Shown piece after piece: positions 11,513 through 22,625 of a stretch of 64,000 nt of DNA. The notes beneath the pieces were generated by a model. The model made no database searches. It was not told the DNA's origin and saw nothing but the letters and a program-made list of their open reading frames with translations. The DNA comes from Begonia masoniana (taxonomy: Eukaryota > Streptophyta > Magnoliopsida > Cucurbitales > Begoniaceae), in assembly GCA_022432975.1 (NCBI GenBank), contig CM039514.1, forward strand, positions 10,337,519-10,401,518. Direction: 5' to 3'. Each line of letters begins with the position of its first letter. Positions within the stretch are counted from its first letter, which is position 1. A program made the translations under genes and the position numbers.

Positions 11513-13221
11513 ATGGCAAAGTTTGAGGTGGATAAATTCATTGGAGACAATGATTTTAGTCTCTAAAGAATAAAAATATAAGCCTTATTAGTTCATCAAA
11601 TTTTTGGTCAGGCAATCGACAAGGAGGCAATGAGGCTCTGAAAGTTAGTGATAAAGTCAGGGCTGAAGAAATTGAATCAAAGGCTCATAGAGCAATTCTA
11701 TTAAGCCTCGGAGATGAGGTTTTAAGAGAGGTAACTGAAGAAAGAATTGCACTATCCGTTTGGTGAAAATTGGAGGTTCTCTATGTGAAATGGTCACTTG
11801 CCTATAGGTTGTACTTGAAGAAGAAGCTATTACTTTAACTATGCAGGATTCTAAGGGAATATGAAAACACCTAGACGATTTTAACAAGATAATCTTAAAT
11901 CTTAATAGTATTGGACATAAAATTGCTGAGAAAGATCAATCAATAATTGTTCTTAGCTCCCTACCAAAAATCTACTAGCATTTTGTGGACACTATGCTCT
12001 ATGGAAAGGAGACGTTAACAAAGGATGAAGTAAAGACAACTCTAAACTCGAAAGAAATTCAGAAAAAGACTGAAGAAAAAGAGGCTACTGATGGTGAAGA
12101 CGTGAATGCCAGAGGAAGACCTCAAAAGAGAGAAAGTAAATCAGCAAGAGGAAAATCTAGATCAAAATCCAAGCAAAGAATACAATGTTTCTTTTGTCAC
12201 AAGGAAGATCATTACAAAAAGGATTGTTACAAACGTAAGAGGAAACAACCTGAGAAAAAAGCCAAACAAGGTGATGCATCTATGAGTCCTCAGATGTTCT
12301 AATAGTTTCTGAATTGGAATCAGGAGAGAAATGGGTGCTTGACTCTGGGTGTTCCTTCCATATAACACCCAGAAAGGAATGGCTACAAGAATTTCATAAA
12401 ACTGTCGGGGGAAAAGTGCTATCAGATGACAATAAATTATGCCAAATTGAGGTTGAAGGATCTATTCACATAAAGATGTTTGATGGCTGCGTGCGCAAAA
12501 TTCAAGGAGTTCGATATGTACCTAAACTAAAACGCAACTTATTATCTATTGGCATGCTTGATTCTAATGGTTGTTCTGTAAAAGTAGAATATAGGATTAT
12601 GAAAATCACAAAAGGTATCATCACTGCAATGGAAGGAGAACTTCATAACGGGTTGTATATTTTGAAAGGAGTCACTGTTGTGAGCGAAGTTGATTCTATT
12701 TTAGATAAAGCAATGGATAAAATTGAATTATGGCATAAAAGGATGGGACATGTCAGGGAAAAATGTCCAGTTGAATTGCAAAAGAAGAATATTTTGGTAT
12801 AGATAATAGATCAAAGTTGAGATTTTGTGAGCACTGCATTCTTGGTAAAAGCAGTATGATCAAATTTGGTAAGACTATTTACACATCTCAAGGTATGTTA
12901 GATTATATACACTCTGATGTGTGGGGACTAGAGAAAGTTCCCTCTAAGGGTGCAACTCACTATTTTGTGACTATCATAACTGACTTTTCTAGGAAGATAT
13001 GGGTTTACTGCATGTAGACCAAAGATCAAGTGTTTGAGATTTTCAAAACTTAGAAAAAGGCAGTTGAAAACCAAATCAATCGGAAAGTCAAGAAACTTAG
13101 CATTGATAATGGAATGGCATTTTGCTCTGACAAATTTAATAACTACTGCAAAGAAGAAGGAATTCAGCGACATCGGACTGTGAGTTACACACCTCAGCAA
13201 AATGGACTCGCTGAGAGAATG
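11513..13221 (+). pseudogene. Copia-B gag, protease and integrase N-part, broken
   Basis: The ATG at 11513 opens a Copia Gag (MAKFEVDKFIGDNDFSL), with a stop soon after and several more before 11985. A basic stretch then leads to a zinc knuckle CFFCHKEDHYKKDC near 12190. Protease (WVLDSGCSFHIT) starts near 12334 in a new frame. The GAG-pre-integrase part reads ELWHKRMGHV near 12730. The integrase core (SDVWGLEKVPSKGATHYF, SIDNGMAFCS, YTPQQNGLAERM) follows to 13221, where the Sirevirus insertion cuts the coding sequence. Confidence 0.85.
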
Positions 13222-14426
13222 TGAAAGTTTAAGATCAGTTCAGTGATGTCACACAAGGATCCTTGTGTGACACCGATTGTAAAGAAACGATGAACGATAT
13301 AAAAAGTGTGAAAATAAATGACACAAGAGGTTGGTAACGCAGTTCAGCAACCAGCCTACGTCTGCGGGGCCACGCCCAGATATAAAAACTTTTCCTTGAG
13401 TTAACAAAGTTACAAGAAAAACTCGGACTTATACAAATAAAGACTCCCTCTTATCTTTGTCGCCACCTCTAGCTAACTTCATCAACGAGACAGTTTTTGC
13501 GAGATCCCCTCAACTTTAGAACGACCTCTCCCGAGATCTAGATAACAACAAGATCCCCTCGTTGTTGGTTCCTCCCGAAACCCGTGTTATGGCAAGATCC
13601 CCTCGCCCACGATCACGAACGACAAGCTCCCCTTGTCTAAGAAACAGAACTCCTCACGAGTTCAGATGTTGTCTCCTCCCAAGACAGAGCTTCAATGAAG
13701 AACACGGAAAGTTGCCTCCTAAGACACCTCCTGGAACACCAGATCAAAGTCTTCGGATGCAACACACAGCACACTCAATAAAACAATGAAATCCACAGAT
13801 TAGGTCGAGTGTGCAAAACAATCACAAACCCATACGCAGAAACGTAGGGCGTGAAAGAAAACCAACGGCTTGGAAAAACGAAGTAAACCTTCTCACGCGT
13901 AAAACAAAACTCCGTCGTCTATCGGCTCTCTCAGAACCGAGAGCCTTAAATAGCCTTGGTAACTTCCATATCTTCAATTCGTTCAGTTACCAAATCGAAA
14001 TTCAAATCGCATAGAATAAGGAAACCGAATCTGTTGTGTGACATCACATGCGACACTTAAGGAAAGTTTCTATAACTACTCGGATATTCGCCCAAAAATT
14101 CAGGAAAGCATCTCATTAATCATGGGACTCAGAGCCCAGCAAATCGTGCCAAATCTATAGCAAATCGGCTTTCCAAATAAAACTTTTCCAAAAATCAAGT
14201 GCATATACCTTATTCAATATCTTTCCAAATAATGTTGTTTCCTTATTTTTCTCTTCCATAGAATCATAATTATTACTTCTATAATATCATCACATAATCG
14301 GATTGGGCTATTTCTTGATTGCCAAGTCATAAATCACCACTTGAACAATAATGAATAAAATATTATTTTTATAATAAATTGCCAAAAAATCAAATGCCAA
14401 CACTTATGCAAATCTTTGCATTTACA
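13222..14426 (-). repeat. 3' LTR of Sirevirus-1
   Basis: 1,205 bp, nearly identical to 20653..21858. A TATA-like CTATTTAAG is on the minus strand near 13945..13953, and a 26-bp perfect palindrome is at 13247..13272. The stretch from 13500 to 13790 is rich in GATCCCCTC and CTCCC(G/A)AGA words. Confidence 0.95.
13247..13272. repeat. 26-bp perfect palindrome in the 3' LTR
   Basis: The half-site TGTCACACAAGGA is followed directly by its exact reverse complement, centred on GGATCC. The same palindrome is in the other LTR at 20678..20703. Confidence 0.95.
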
Positions 14427-14580
14427 ATCTCCCCCTTTGGCATTTTTTGGCAAAATCAATATACTCAATAATTTCAATAACTCCCCCTGAATTTTCTCCC
14501 CCTGGATTGATGGCTTCAAAACAACATCAAAATGCTCCCCCAAAATTACCAAAATACTCCCCCTTTTTGCCATAAAAAGA
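14427..14580 (-). promoter_or_regulatory. multiple polypurine tracts of Sirevirus-1
   Basis: Plus-strand CTCCCCCTTT directly abuts the LTR (polypurine on minus). Further CTCCCCCT, CTCCCCCTGG, GCTCCCCCAAAA and CTCCCCCTTT blocks follow within 150 bp. Repeated polypurine tracts next to the 3' LTR are a known feature of Sireviruses. Confidence 0.85.
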
Positions 14581-14829
14581 CAAATATATATATAAGGGAA
14601 TAACAACTACTATAACAGCAACATAATCACCATAAACACCAAATAATCATCATAGGGAGATAGCCAAAATCTATAATATCCAGATAAGCACCAGAATCAC
14701 CATATATAAGAGAGGGAAATTGGAGAGCTAACCGTGTATTTGTGCCGTCTTCATGTTTGATAATTTGATCAAATAAAATCAAAAGATATTGAATTTCCAA
14801 TTTTGAACAGCAAGGCCGCTATTGTCCTG

Positions 14830-15557
14830 TTAACACCAGTTCCATGAGAAGTCGGCATCAAGAATTTCATACTTATCCGTAAGTTGTGAAGCTAGAAAAT
14901 CTTTTCCTTGGGGCAAGATGCGTCTGACACCCCCAGTGACATCCATTGAAACTCCTGACTTTTCAACAATTTTGGTCTCCTTAACCTGTTCCTTCACATT
15001 AGCAGCTTTCTTTCTCTCGAACATATCATCAACAGCTTCCTTAGCAGACATTTTTCTAACACGGTCATCAAGCATCTAATAACAACTATCTTTGCATTTT
15101 CTATCTTCGATTACCATTTGCTGATCATTCAACAATTCCATCTCACCTTCAAGTAACTTGATAAAACAGGATAACAATGCAGAATCAGAATCAGAACAGA
15201 ATCAGAAGAATTAGAAACATTGTCAAAAGCTGGAACACCCTCAGGAACACCTTCCAGAACATTAACCCGATCATTTGTCAGAAGCTTGTAGCTATTCCTA
15301 ATCTCCTTCATAAACCAGTATAATGAATCTTTGAAGAATAATTCAGATCTCAGCAAGTTGGGAAATAAACCCAATATAATAATGATGCTCCAAACTTCAT
15401 TAAAAATAGACTTCCAAAATTTCATGAAAATAGTTAGAATTTTGCATGTCGCATACGGTGTTGCTCCACATAATATCAGAATATCCAGAATGATTACTTT
15501 CAGCAAAGGATGAGCAATACCCAATAGATTGCCAAAAAATAAAAAATAAAAAAACAA
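14830..15557 (-). pseudogene. possible third ORF after pol in Sirevirus-1, broken
   Basis: Between pol and the polypurine tracts are two minus-strand ORFs: 15129..15557 (142 codons, several hydrophobic stretches, then LEGVPEGVPAFDN) and 14830..15075 (81 codons, charged: AKEAVDDMFERKKAANVKEQ). A third frame bridges them with DSDSALLSCFIKLLEGEM. Some Sireviruses carry an additional, so-called envelope-like ORF here. These pieces have no family I recognise and do not resemble the ORF at 59933..61898, so the call rests on position only. A poly-T run at about 15580..15596 separates them from pol. Confidence 0.3.
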
Positions 15558-15620
15558 ACGCCTAATGCAAGTGGCGATTTTTTTTTTTTTTTTTTTAAAT
15601 AAATAAAAGCAATAATCAGC

Positions 15621-18422
15621 TTACATAACACAAAGGCCTAGGGCTGACCTCAGCTCTTCAAACCTCACACCATCCAACGCCATGGTGAAAATATCGGCAA
15701 TTTGCTTTTCGGTCACCATATGCTCCAAATTAATAATTTTGTCCTCCACTAAAGATCGAATAAAATGATGTCGTATGTCAATATGCTTTGTCCGTGAATG
15801 CTGAACAGGATTTTTCGAAATAGTGATAGCGCTCAAATTATCACAATAAAGGGTCATGACACCCTGTGTGATACCATAGTCTTTCATCATTTGTTTCATC
15901 CAAAGAAGCTGCGTACAGCTGCTACCTGCTGCTATATACTCTGCCTCAGCTGTAGATAGAGAAATAGAATTCTGTTTCTTGCTAAACCAAGACACCAAGT
16001 TGTGTCCAACATAAAAACATCCACCCGAAGTGCTTTTTCGGTCATCGGAACTTCCTGCCCAGTCAGCATCACAATAACCCACCAGATTAGCATTAGAATC
16101 AAAAGAATACCAGATGCCATAATCAGTTGTGCCACTGACATATTTCAGAATTCGTTTAACTGACACTAGGTGTGACTCCTTCGGATTGGCTTGAAATCGA
16201 GCGCATAAACCCACGCTATAGCAAATATCTGGTCGGCTGGCAGTAAGATATAGTAGACTTCCAATCATGCTTCTATATAAACGTGGATCAACAGCAATAC
16301 CCTTTTCATCTTTAGAGATTTTCTCGTGTGTCCCAAGGGGTGTTCTATGCGGGCGTGCATTCTCGAGATTGAATTTTTTCAATAAAGTCTTGGCATATTT
16401 GGCTTGAGAGATAAAAATACCATTCGTTGCTTGCTGAATTTGAAGTCCAAGAAAATACGTGAGCTCTCCAACCATACTCATCTCGAATTCACCGGTCATT
16501 TGAGCAACAAACTCATCCACCATCGCCTGTGACACCGAGCCAAACACTATGTCGTCAACATATATTTGAGCAAGTAAAAACTGACCTTTGGCACGCCGGA
16601 CAAAAAGGGTTTTATCTACTCCCCCTCGCTCATATCCCTTGGTTAATAAATATTGCGTGAGTCGTTCATACCATGCACGAGGGGCTTGTTTGAGCCCATA
16701 TAACGCCTTCTTCAACTTGTACACATACTCGGGATGATGAGGGTCTTCAAAACCCTTTGGTTGAGCAACATAAACTTCTTCATTTAGAAACCCATTGAGG
16801 AACGCACTCTTCACATCCATTTGATATAACTTGAACCGCATGACACACGCAATAGCCAATAGTAGCCGAATAGATTCAAGGCGTGCAACCGGAGCGAAAG
16901 TTTCATCGAAATCAACTCCTTCAATCTGAGAATACCCTTGAGCAACTAGCCGAGCTTTATTGCGAGTAATGTTTCCATGTTCATCGGTCTTGTTCTTGAA
17001 AATCCACTTAGTACCAATAACGTTCACATCGGGAGGACACGGTACTAAGTCCCAAACTTGATTTCGGGAGAATTGACTAAGTTCTTCTTGCATGGCTCCT
17101 ATCCAGTACTCATCTAGCAAGGCTTCTTTCACATTCTTTGGCTCGATCGTTGATGTAAAGCATGCCATTTGGATCATGTCTCGATAATTCACCCTTGGCT
17201 TATCTCTGGTTCGTACACCATCATTCAGACCACCAATAATTTCATCTGTAGGATGATTCTTCTGAACACGTGTAGATGGTTGTCTGGGGCGTGTGATATC
17301 AGCTTCTACTTCATCAACAGTCTCTGTTTGATCTGGGACACCGCCTGAGACACCCTCTGTGACACCGGGTGAAATACTAGCGCCTTCATTACTTAAAATG
17401 TGGTCTGCATCATCTCTTGGATTATCAGTTGTGTCCAAAGAGTCGTCCACTTGAACATTGGCAGATTCGATGACAGTTCGAGTTCTTTTGTTGTAAACCC
17501 GATAAGCACGGCTATTTGTAGCATAACCGAGAAAGATCGCCTCATCACTTTTAGGATCTAGTTTACCCCTGTGTTCCCTGTCATTCAACACAAAACAGAT
17601 GCTGCCAAATGGGTGAAAATAATGAAGATTTGGAGTTCTACCTTTCCATATCTCATAGGGTGTCATAGAAGTTTTGTCGCGAAGATACACCCGATTAATT
17701 GTATAACATGCGGTATTCATTGCTTCCGCCCAGAACCTTTGTGGCACATCCCTTTCATGTAGCATAACACGAGTCATCTCAGCCAAAGTACGATTTTTCC
17801 GTTCAACGACTCCGTTTTGTTGAGGAGTCTTTGGTGCCGAAAATTCATGAGCGATCCCTAGGTGTTTACAAAAATCCGAGAACTCAGAGTTTTCAAACTC
17901 TCTTCCATGGTCACTGCGGATACGAATAATTTTCAAAATAACACAGTCTTTTTCGCGTTGAAGTCGAGTACACATTGACTGGAAAACTTTAAACGTGTCG
18001 GACTTTTCTCTTAGAAACTCCACCCATGTATAGCATGAAAAATCATCAACTGTAACGAATACATAACGTTTTCCTCCAATACTTTCAACAGGCATTGGCC
18101 CCATTAGATCCATGTGAAGTAATTCAAGAACCCGGGTAGTTGTGGAACCCTGTGACACCGGGTGGGACATCTTCGTTTGCTTTCCGATTTGACATGGTCC
18201 GCATAATTTGTCTTCATCAAATTTTAATTCAGGAATTCCTCGAACAGCACTTTTCGAAATAAGCTTCTCCAGCATTCTGAAATTAACATGTCCCAACTTT
18301 CTATGCCATAAAATAGTGTCTTCCATACTCGACCGAAGGCAAGTAGATGTGGAGTAAATAAGATAACAATTGTCCGATGATCTAACTCCTTCAATAACAC
18401 AATCTTTGTTTTGATCGGACAC
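15621..18422 (-). CDS. Sirevirus-1 Pol: integrase, reverse transcriptase, RNase H
   Basis: This is an uninterrupted reading frame of 933 codons in the same frame as gag-protease, separated from it only by an in-frame TGA at 18426..18428. The first codon listed (18422) is GTG and is not a true start; the frame simply continues past the stop. Domains in order: GAG-pre-integrase ([10 protein letters not shown], about residues 38..85) with the CGPCQIGKQ zinc pair; integrase core ([40 protein letters not shown], about 100..250); RT ([45 protein letters not shown], about 430..680); RNase H ([36 protein letters not shown], about 770..910). All catalytic acidic motifs that I can see are present. It would act in reverse transcription and integration of the element. 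Confidence 0.93.
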   Translation of the reverse strand: MSDQNKDCVIEGVRSSDNCYLIYSTSTCLRSSMEDTILWHRKLGHVNFRMLEKLISKSAVRGIPELKFDEDKLCGPCQIGKQTKMSHPVSQGSTTTRVLELLHMDLMGPMPVESIGGKRYVFVTVDDFSCYTWVEFLREKSDTFKVFQSMCTRLQREKDCVILKIIRIRSDHGREFENSEFSDFCKHLGIAHEFSAPKTPQQNGVVERKNRTLAEMTRVMLHERDVPQRFWAEAMNTACYTINRVYLRDKTSMTPYEIWKGRTPNLHYFHPFGSICFVLNDREHRGKLDPKSDEAIFLGYATNSRAYRVYNKRTRTVIESANVQVDDSLDTTDNPRDDADHILSNEGASISPGVTEGVSGGVPDQTETVDEVEADITRPRQPSTRVQKNHPTDEIIGGLNDGVRTRDKPRVNYRDMIQMACFTSTIEPKNVKEALLDEYWIGAMQEELSQFSRNQVWDLVPCPPDVNVIGTKWIFKNKTDEHGNITRNKARLVAQGYSQIEGVDFDETFAPVARLESIRLLLAIACVMRFKLYQMDVKSAFLNGFLNEEVYVAQPKGFEDPHHPEYVYKLKKALYGLKQAPRAWYERLTQYLLTKGYERGGVDKTLFVRRAKGQFLLAQIYVDDIVFGSVSQAMVDEFVAQMTGEFEMSMVGELTYFLGLQIQQATNGIFISQAKYAKTLLKKFNLENARPHRTPLGTHEKISKDEKGIAVDPRLYRSMIGSLLYLTASRPDICYSVGLCARFQANPKESHLVSVKRILKYVSGTTDYGIWYSFDSNANLVGYCDADWAGSSDDRKSTSGGCFYVGHNLVSWFSKKQNSISLSTAEAEYIAAGSSCTQLLWMKQMMKDYGITQGVMTLYCDNLSAITISKNPVQHSRTKHIDIRHHFIRSLVEDKIINLEHMVTEKQIADIFTMALDGVRFEELRSALGLCVM

Positions 18423-18425
18423 AAC

Positions 18426-20582
18426 TCATCTTTCTTTCGTAAATTGCACATTCAGATCTTGATCGCAGAGCTGGCTGATACTGATTAGGTTAGATTTCAA
18501 ACCATTTACCAATAAGACATCACTCAACTTTGGTAAACCAGGGACATTCAACGTTCCTCTGCCAATGACATCCAATGAGACACCGTTGCCGAATGTAACT
18601 TTTCCCACGGATTCGGGTACAATATTCATCAAGTATCTCTCTTCACCTGTCATATGTCTAGAACAGCCACTATCAAAATACCATGCATTGGTTCCGATCG
18701 CCTTTAGTGAGAGATGTGTGACATTGCACTTTAAATTTGATTTTTTCACCCATTTCTGATAAGGGAATCTGTGGGAAGAAGCATTTCTTTTCTTCACCCA
18801 TTTCTGATAAGGGAATCTGTAGGAAGAAGTATTTCTAACAGTACCAAGTCTGAGATCCGCAAGATAGTTGAAGCATGTAGAACGAATATGACCACGACGT
18901 TGGCAATAATGACATACATAAACATACTTGTTACCTTTACTGCTTGAGGCATGATAAAAGTTATAAGAATTTGATTTTCTGTCAGTTCTTGGCATTCCGT
19001 TTGCAACTTGCTTTCCTTTATGATCAAAGCCCTTGTCTGACACCTGCTGTGACACTGGCTGTGACAATGAGCTTCCCTTTACGAACTTCATCACAAAGTG
19101 ATTTTCCTTTACTGCAACAGTCTTTGAACCTGAACTTTCACCTTTGAATCCCAGTCCAAACCGATTTACGCTTGATTTGCCGACATTTAAAATATCATCG
19201 AGATTAGAAGAACCCGAATTCAGCATTTTGACATTCTTTTTCATGAGGCTTATCTCATTGGTTAGATCATTAGATTCATCCTGACTTGCTTTCAGCTGTG
19301 TCTCCAACTCATCAATAACATTTTGAAGATTGTTCTTCTCATCCTTCAAATTTCTAATCTGTGCGTGTAGAAGCTGATTTTCTTGAACAAGCTCGGTCCA
19401 TTTCTCATGCAGAAACTTATATTCTCCAATAAGATCTTCTTCTGTGACTGGTTCTTCGTCTTCATCACTATTACTAGAGAATCCGTCTGTGACACCCTGT
19501 ATAACACTGCCATTTTCTTCACATTCTATCTTTCCAGCAAGCGCCACATGATTTCTCTGAAATTCATCTTCGTTTTCAGACTCATCCTCACTCCAGGTTG
19601 CATTCAGAGAATTCTTCTTTTTCTTCAAGGTGTTAGCACATTCTGCCTGTATGTGCCCAAATCCTTCACATTCTCTGCACTGAATACCTTTATTCTTTAA
19701 TGGTTGATCAGACCCATTAGTTTCTTCTCTCTGCTTCTTGTTGTTTGAAGAACCATTTTTGAAGTGTGTGACACCCTGCTTGACACCGCGTGTATTCCTT
19801 CCGAATCGCTTCATAACTCTGCTGAAATTCTTCGAGAGCAGGGCTAGAGATTCCTCCAAGTCATCTTCATCATGCTTGCTGTGATTTTGTACCTCTGATT
19901 TTAAAGCCACTCCCTTTGCCTTTTTATTTTCGGTCTCTCCTCCAATATTCATTTCGAAAGTTCTGAGAGATCCCATTAACTCCTCTAGCTTCATTTTTGA
20001 CACATCTTTGGCTTCTTCTATGGCAGTGACTTTATAAGCAAATCTTTGTGGTAAGGATCGTAGTGTTTTTCGTACAAGCTTTTCTTCGGAAATCACCTCT
20101 CCGAGAGCAAAAGCTTCATTAGCTATGTCACATAATTTTGAGTTGAACTCCCCAATGGTCTCATCTTCCTGCATTTTCAGATTCTCAAACCGAGTGGTTA
20201 GCATTTGCATTTTAGACAACTTTACCGTAGATGTCCCTTCATAGGTAGTTTGAAGAATTTCCCATGCTCTCTTTGCGGATTCACATGTTGAGATAAGTCT
20301 GAATTGCACGGGATCAACGCCATTGAAAATAGCATTAAGAGCTTTTGAATTATTATTTGCCAAGGCATCCTCATTTATCGTCCAATCTACTTCCGGCTTA
20401 GGAGAAATAATACCATCTTTATCAGTAAGTGTAGGCGGATTCCAACCTGTAAGAATAGATCTCCAAGCCTTCTCATCAATGGCTTTGATGAAAGCTCTCA
20501 TCCTTGCCTTCCAATACACATAATTACTCACATCCAATAATGGCGGACGCATTGTAGAACCTCCTTCTTTCATAGAGTCCAT
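18426..20582 (-). CDS. Sirevirus-1 Gag and protease
   Basis: 718 codons. The ATG at 20580..20582 lies 56 bp downstream of the primer-binding site, and the Gag starts MDSMKEGGSTMRPPLLD. Gag_UBN2-type sequence covers about residues 60..210 (GEFNSKLCDIANEAFALG). A zinc knuckle CRECEGFGHIQAEC is near residue 300, a long coiled coil at about 385..450, and a second knuckle CHYCQRRGHIRSTC near 560. The protease has its active site at about 640 (WYFDSGCSRHMTG). Between the second knuckle and the protease the block RFPYQKWVKK is duplicated in tandem. Long coiled-coil Gags with extra knuckles are typical of Sireviruses. The frame ends in TGA at 18426, apparently a single base change, since the pol frame resumes at once. 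Confidence 0.92.
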   Translation of the reverse strand: MDSMKEGGSTMRPPLLDVSNYVYWKARMRAFIKAIDEKAWRSILTGWNPPTLTDKDGIISPKPEVDWTINEDALANNNSKALNAIFNGVDPVQFRLISTCESAKRAWEILQTTYEGTSTVKLSKMQMLTTRFENLKMQEDETIGEFNSKLCDIANEAFALGEVISEEKLVRKTLRSLPQRFAYKVTAIEEAKDVSKMKLEELMGSLRTFEMNIGGETENKKAKGVALKSEVQNHSKHDEDDLEESLALLSKNFSRVMKRFGRNTRGVKQGVTHFKNGSSNNKKQREETNGSDQPLKNKGIQCRECEGFGHIQAECANTLKKKKNSLNATWSEDESENEDEFQRNHVALAGKIECEENGSVIQGVTDGFSSNSDEDEEPVTEEDLIGEYKFLHEKWTELVQENQLLHAQIRNLKDEKNNLQNVIDELETQLKASQDESNDLTNEISLMKKNVKMLNSGSSNLDDILNVGKSSVNRFGLGFKGESSGSKTVAVKENHFVMKFVKGSSLSQPVSQQVSDKGFDHKGKQVANGMPRTDRKSNSYNFYHASSSKGNKYVYVCHYCQRRGHIRSTCFNYLADLRLGTVRNTSSYRFPYQKWVKKRNASSHRFPYQKWVKKSNLKCNVTHLSLKAIGTNAWYFDSGCSRHMTGEERYLMNIVPESVGKVTFGNGVSLDVIGRGTLNVPGLPKLSDVLLVNGLKSNLISISQLCDQDLNVQFTKER

Positions 20583-20638
20583 CGCACACGAACTAAGATC
20601 TTGTCCCTCGGATCCCGCTTAAGAAACAGAAGCGATCC

Positions 20639-20650
20639 GCTCTGATACCA
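20639..20650 (-). promoter_or_regulatory. primer-binding site of Sirevirus-1
   Basis: The minus strand reads TGGTATCAGAGC, matching initiator tRNA-Met, two bases inside the 5' LTR. The leader from here to the gag ATG is only 56 bp. Confidence 0.92.
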
Positions 20651-20652
20651 AT

Positions 20653-21858
20653 TGAAAGTTTAAGATCAGTTCAGTGATGTCACACAAGGATCCTTGTGTG
20701 ACACCGATTGTAAAGAAACGATGAACGATATAAAAAGTGCGGAAATAAATGACACAAGAGGTTGGTAACGCAGTTCGGCAACCAGCCTACGTCTGCGGGG
20801 CCACGCCCAGATATAAAAACTTTTCCTTGAGTTAACAAAGTTACAAGAAAAACTCGGACTTATACAAATAAAGACTCCCTCTTATCTTTGTCGCCGCCTC
20901 TAGCTAACTTCCTCAACGAGACAGTTTTTGCGAGATCCCCTCGACTTTAGAACGACCTCTCCCGAGATCTAGATAACAACAAGATCCCCTCGTTGTTGGT
21001 TCCTCCCGAAACCCGTGTTATGGCAAGATCCCCTCGCCCACGATCACGAACGACAAGCTCCCCTTGTCTAAGAAACAGAACTCCTCACGAGTTCAGATGC
21101 TGTCTCCTCCCGAGACAGAGCTTCAATGAAGAACACGGAAAGTTGCCTCCTGTGACACCTCCTGGAACACCAGATCGAAGTCTTCGGATGCAACACACAG
21201 CACACTCAATAAAACAATGAAATCCACAGATTAGGTCGAGTGTGCAAAACAATCACAAACCCATACGCAGAAACGTAGGGCGTGAAAGAAAACCGACGGC
21301 TTGGAAAAACGAAGTAAACCTTCTCACGCGTAAAACAAAACTCCGTCGTCTATCGGCTCTCTCAGAACCGAGAGCCTTAAATAGCCTTGGTAACTTCCAT
21401 ATCTTCAATTCGTTCAGTTACCAAATCGAAATTCAAATCGCATAGAATAAGGAAACCGAATCTGTTGTGTGACATCACATGCGACACTTAAGGAAAGTTT
21501 CTATAACTACTCGGATATTCACCCAAAAATTCAGGAAAGCATCTCATTAATCATGGGAACTTAGAGCCCAGCAAATCGTGCCAAATCTATAGCAAATCGG
21601 CTTTCCAAATAAAACTTTTCCAAAAATCAAGTGCATATACCTTATTCAATATCTTTCCAAATAATGTTGTTTCCTTATTTTTCTCTTCCATATAATCATA
21701 ATTATTACTTCTATAATATCATCACATAATCGGATTGGGCTATTTCTTGATTGCCAAGTCATAAATCACCACTTGAACAATAATGAATAAAATATTATTT
21801 TTATAATAAATTGCCAAAAAATCAAATGCCAACACTTATGCAAATCTTTGCATTTACA
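20653..21858 (-). repeat. 5' LTR of Sirevirus-1
   Basis: 1,206 bp. On minus it begins TGTAAATGCAAAG at 21858 and ends ACTTTCA at 20653. TATA-like CTATTTAAG is on the minus strand at 21376..21384, and the 26-bp palindrome is at 20678..20703. Differences from the other LTR are mostly isolated transitions. Confidence 0.95.
20678..20703. repeat. 26-bp perfect palindrome in the 5' LTR
   Basis: Identical to 13247..13272. It lies about 25 bp from the primer-binding-site end of the LTR, so it should be present in the 5' part of the transcript. Confidence 0.95.
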
Positions 21859-21863
21859 GAATG

Positions 21864-22550
21864 AATAATATCATTTTGGAAAGAGTAAGTTGTATGTTGT
21901 TGTTTGCTGGGTTACCTAGATCCTTTTGGGTCGAGGCAGTCAAAACTGCTTGTTATTTGATAAATTACGCCCCTCCTCTACAATTGGTTTTAAGACACCA
22001 TTTGAGATGTGGCATGGATGCTCAGCGGATTATACTCCCCTCCGAACGTTTGGATGTGCTGCTTATTCACATGTCAAACAAGATAAACTTCAGCCAAGAG
22101 TCATAAAATGTGTGTTGCTTGGGTACCCAGGAGTAAAGGGATACAGATTGTGGGCTATTGAGGGAAATAAGCAAAGAGTCATTTTGAGTTGTGACGTTTC
22201 CTTTAATGAAAGTTCTTTCCCTCTAAAAGAAACAACTGAATGCAGAGATAAATCAGGTGGTACAATTCAGATTGAGGCGGGCAGGGTAAAAGAGTTAAGA
22301 GAGTGGAAATACTATCTCTAATAGAGAATTACAGCAAATATGTCACGAAGAAGACTCTGAACCTACATCTGAAGATGACTCAGTTGACTATCAATTAACA
22401 AGAGATGGGGCTAAAAGGGTTATAAAGCCTACTCAACGGCTTGGTTATACCAACGTAATTGCTTACGCTTTGTTAATTGCTTCGGACCTCGAGAAATCTG
22501 AACCTGTTTACTTTTCTAAAGCTATGACTAGAAAGGATAAAGACGAGTAG
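21864..22550 (+). pseudogene. Copia-B integrase C-part, continued after the insertion
   Basis: Coding sequence resumes with MNNIILERVSCML, LPRSFWVEAVKTACYLINYAP and (after a frame change near 21975) FEMWHGCSADYTPLRTFGC and AYSHVKQDKL. It then reaches the linker just before RT (KAMTRKDKDE) and stops. RT and RNase H are absent; the polypurine tract follows within 80 bp. Confidence 0.82.
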
Positions 22551-22625
22551 ATTAAGACTTTGTTATGAGTTTGTGATGCTTGCTTGATTTGTTTTATTGG
22601 TTAAACTGAGAACCAAGTGGAGAAA

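Larger units (their letters stand above)
13222..21858 (-). mobile_element. Sirevirus-1, nearly intact Sirevirus-type Copia element
   Basis: An 8,637-bp element with LTRs of 1,205 bp (left) and 1,206 bp (right), TG...CA ends and a perfect target duplication GAATG (13217..13221 and 21859..21863). It splits the Copia-B integrase exactly at that point. The features that suggest the Sirevirus group are LTRs over 1 kb, a long Gag with coiled coil and two zinc knuckles, several polypurine-like CTCCCCCT blocks beside the 3' LTR, and extra sequence after pol. The LTRs differ at only a small number of sites by eye, so the insertion is recent compared with its neighbours. The one clear coding defect is an in-frame TGA between the gag-protease and integrase regions. 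Confidence 0.93.
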
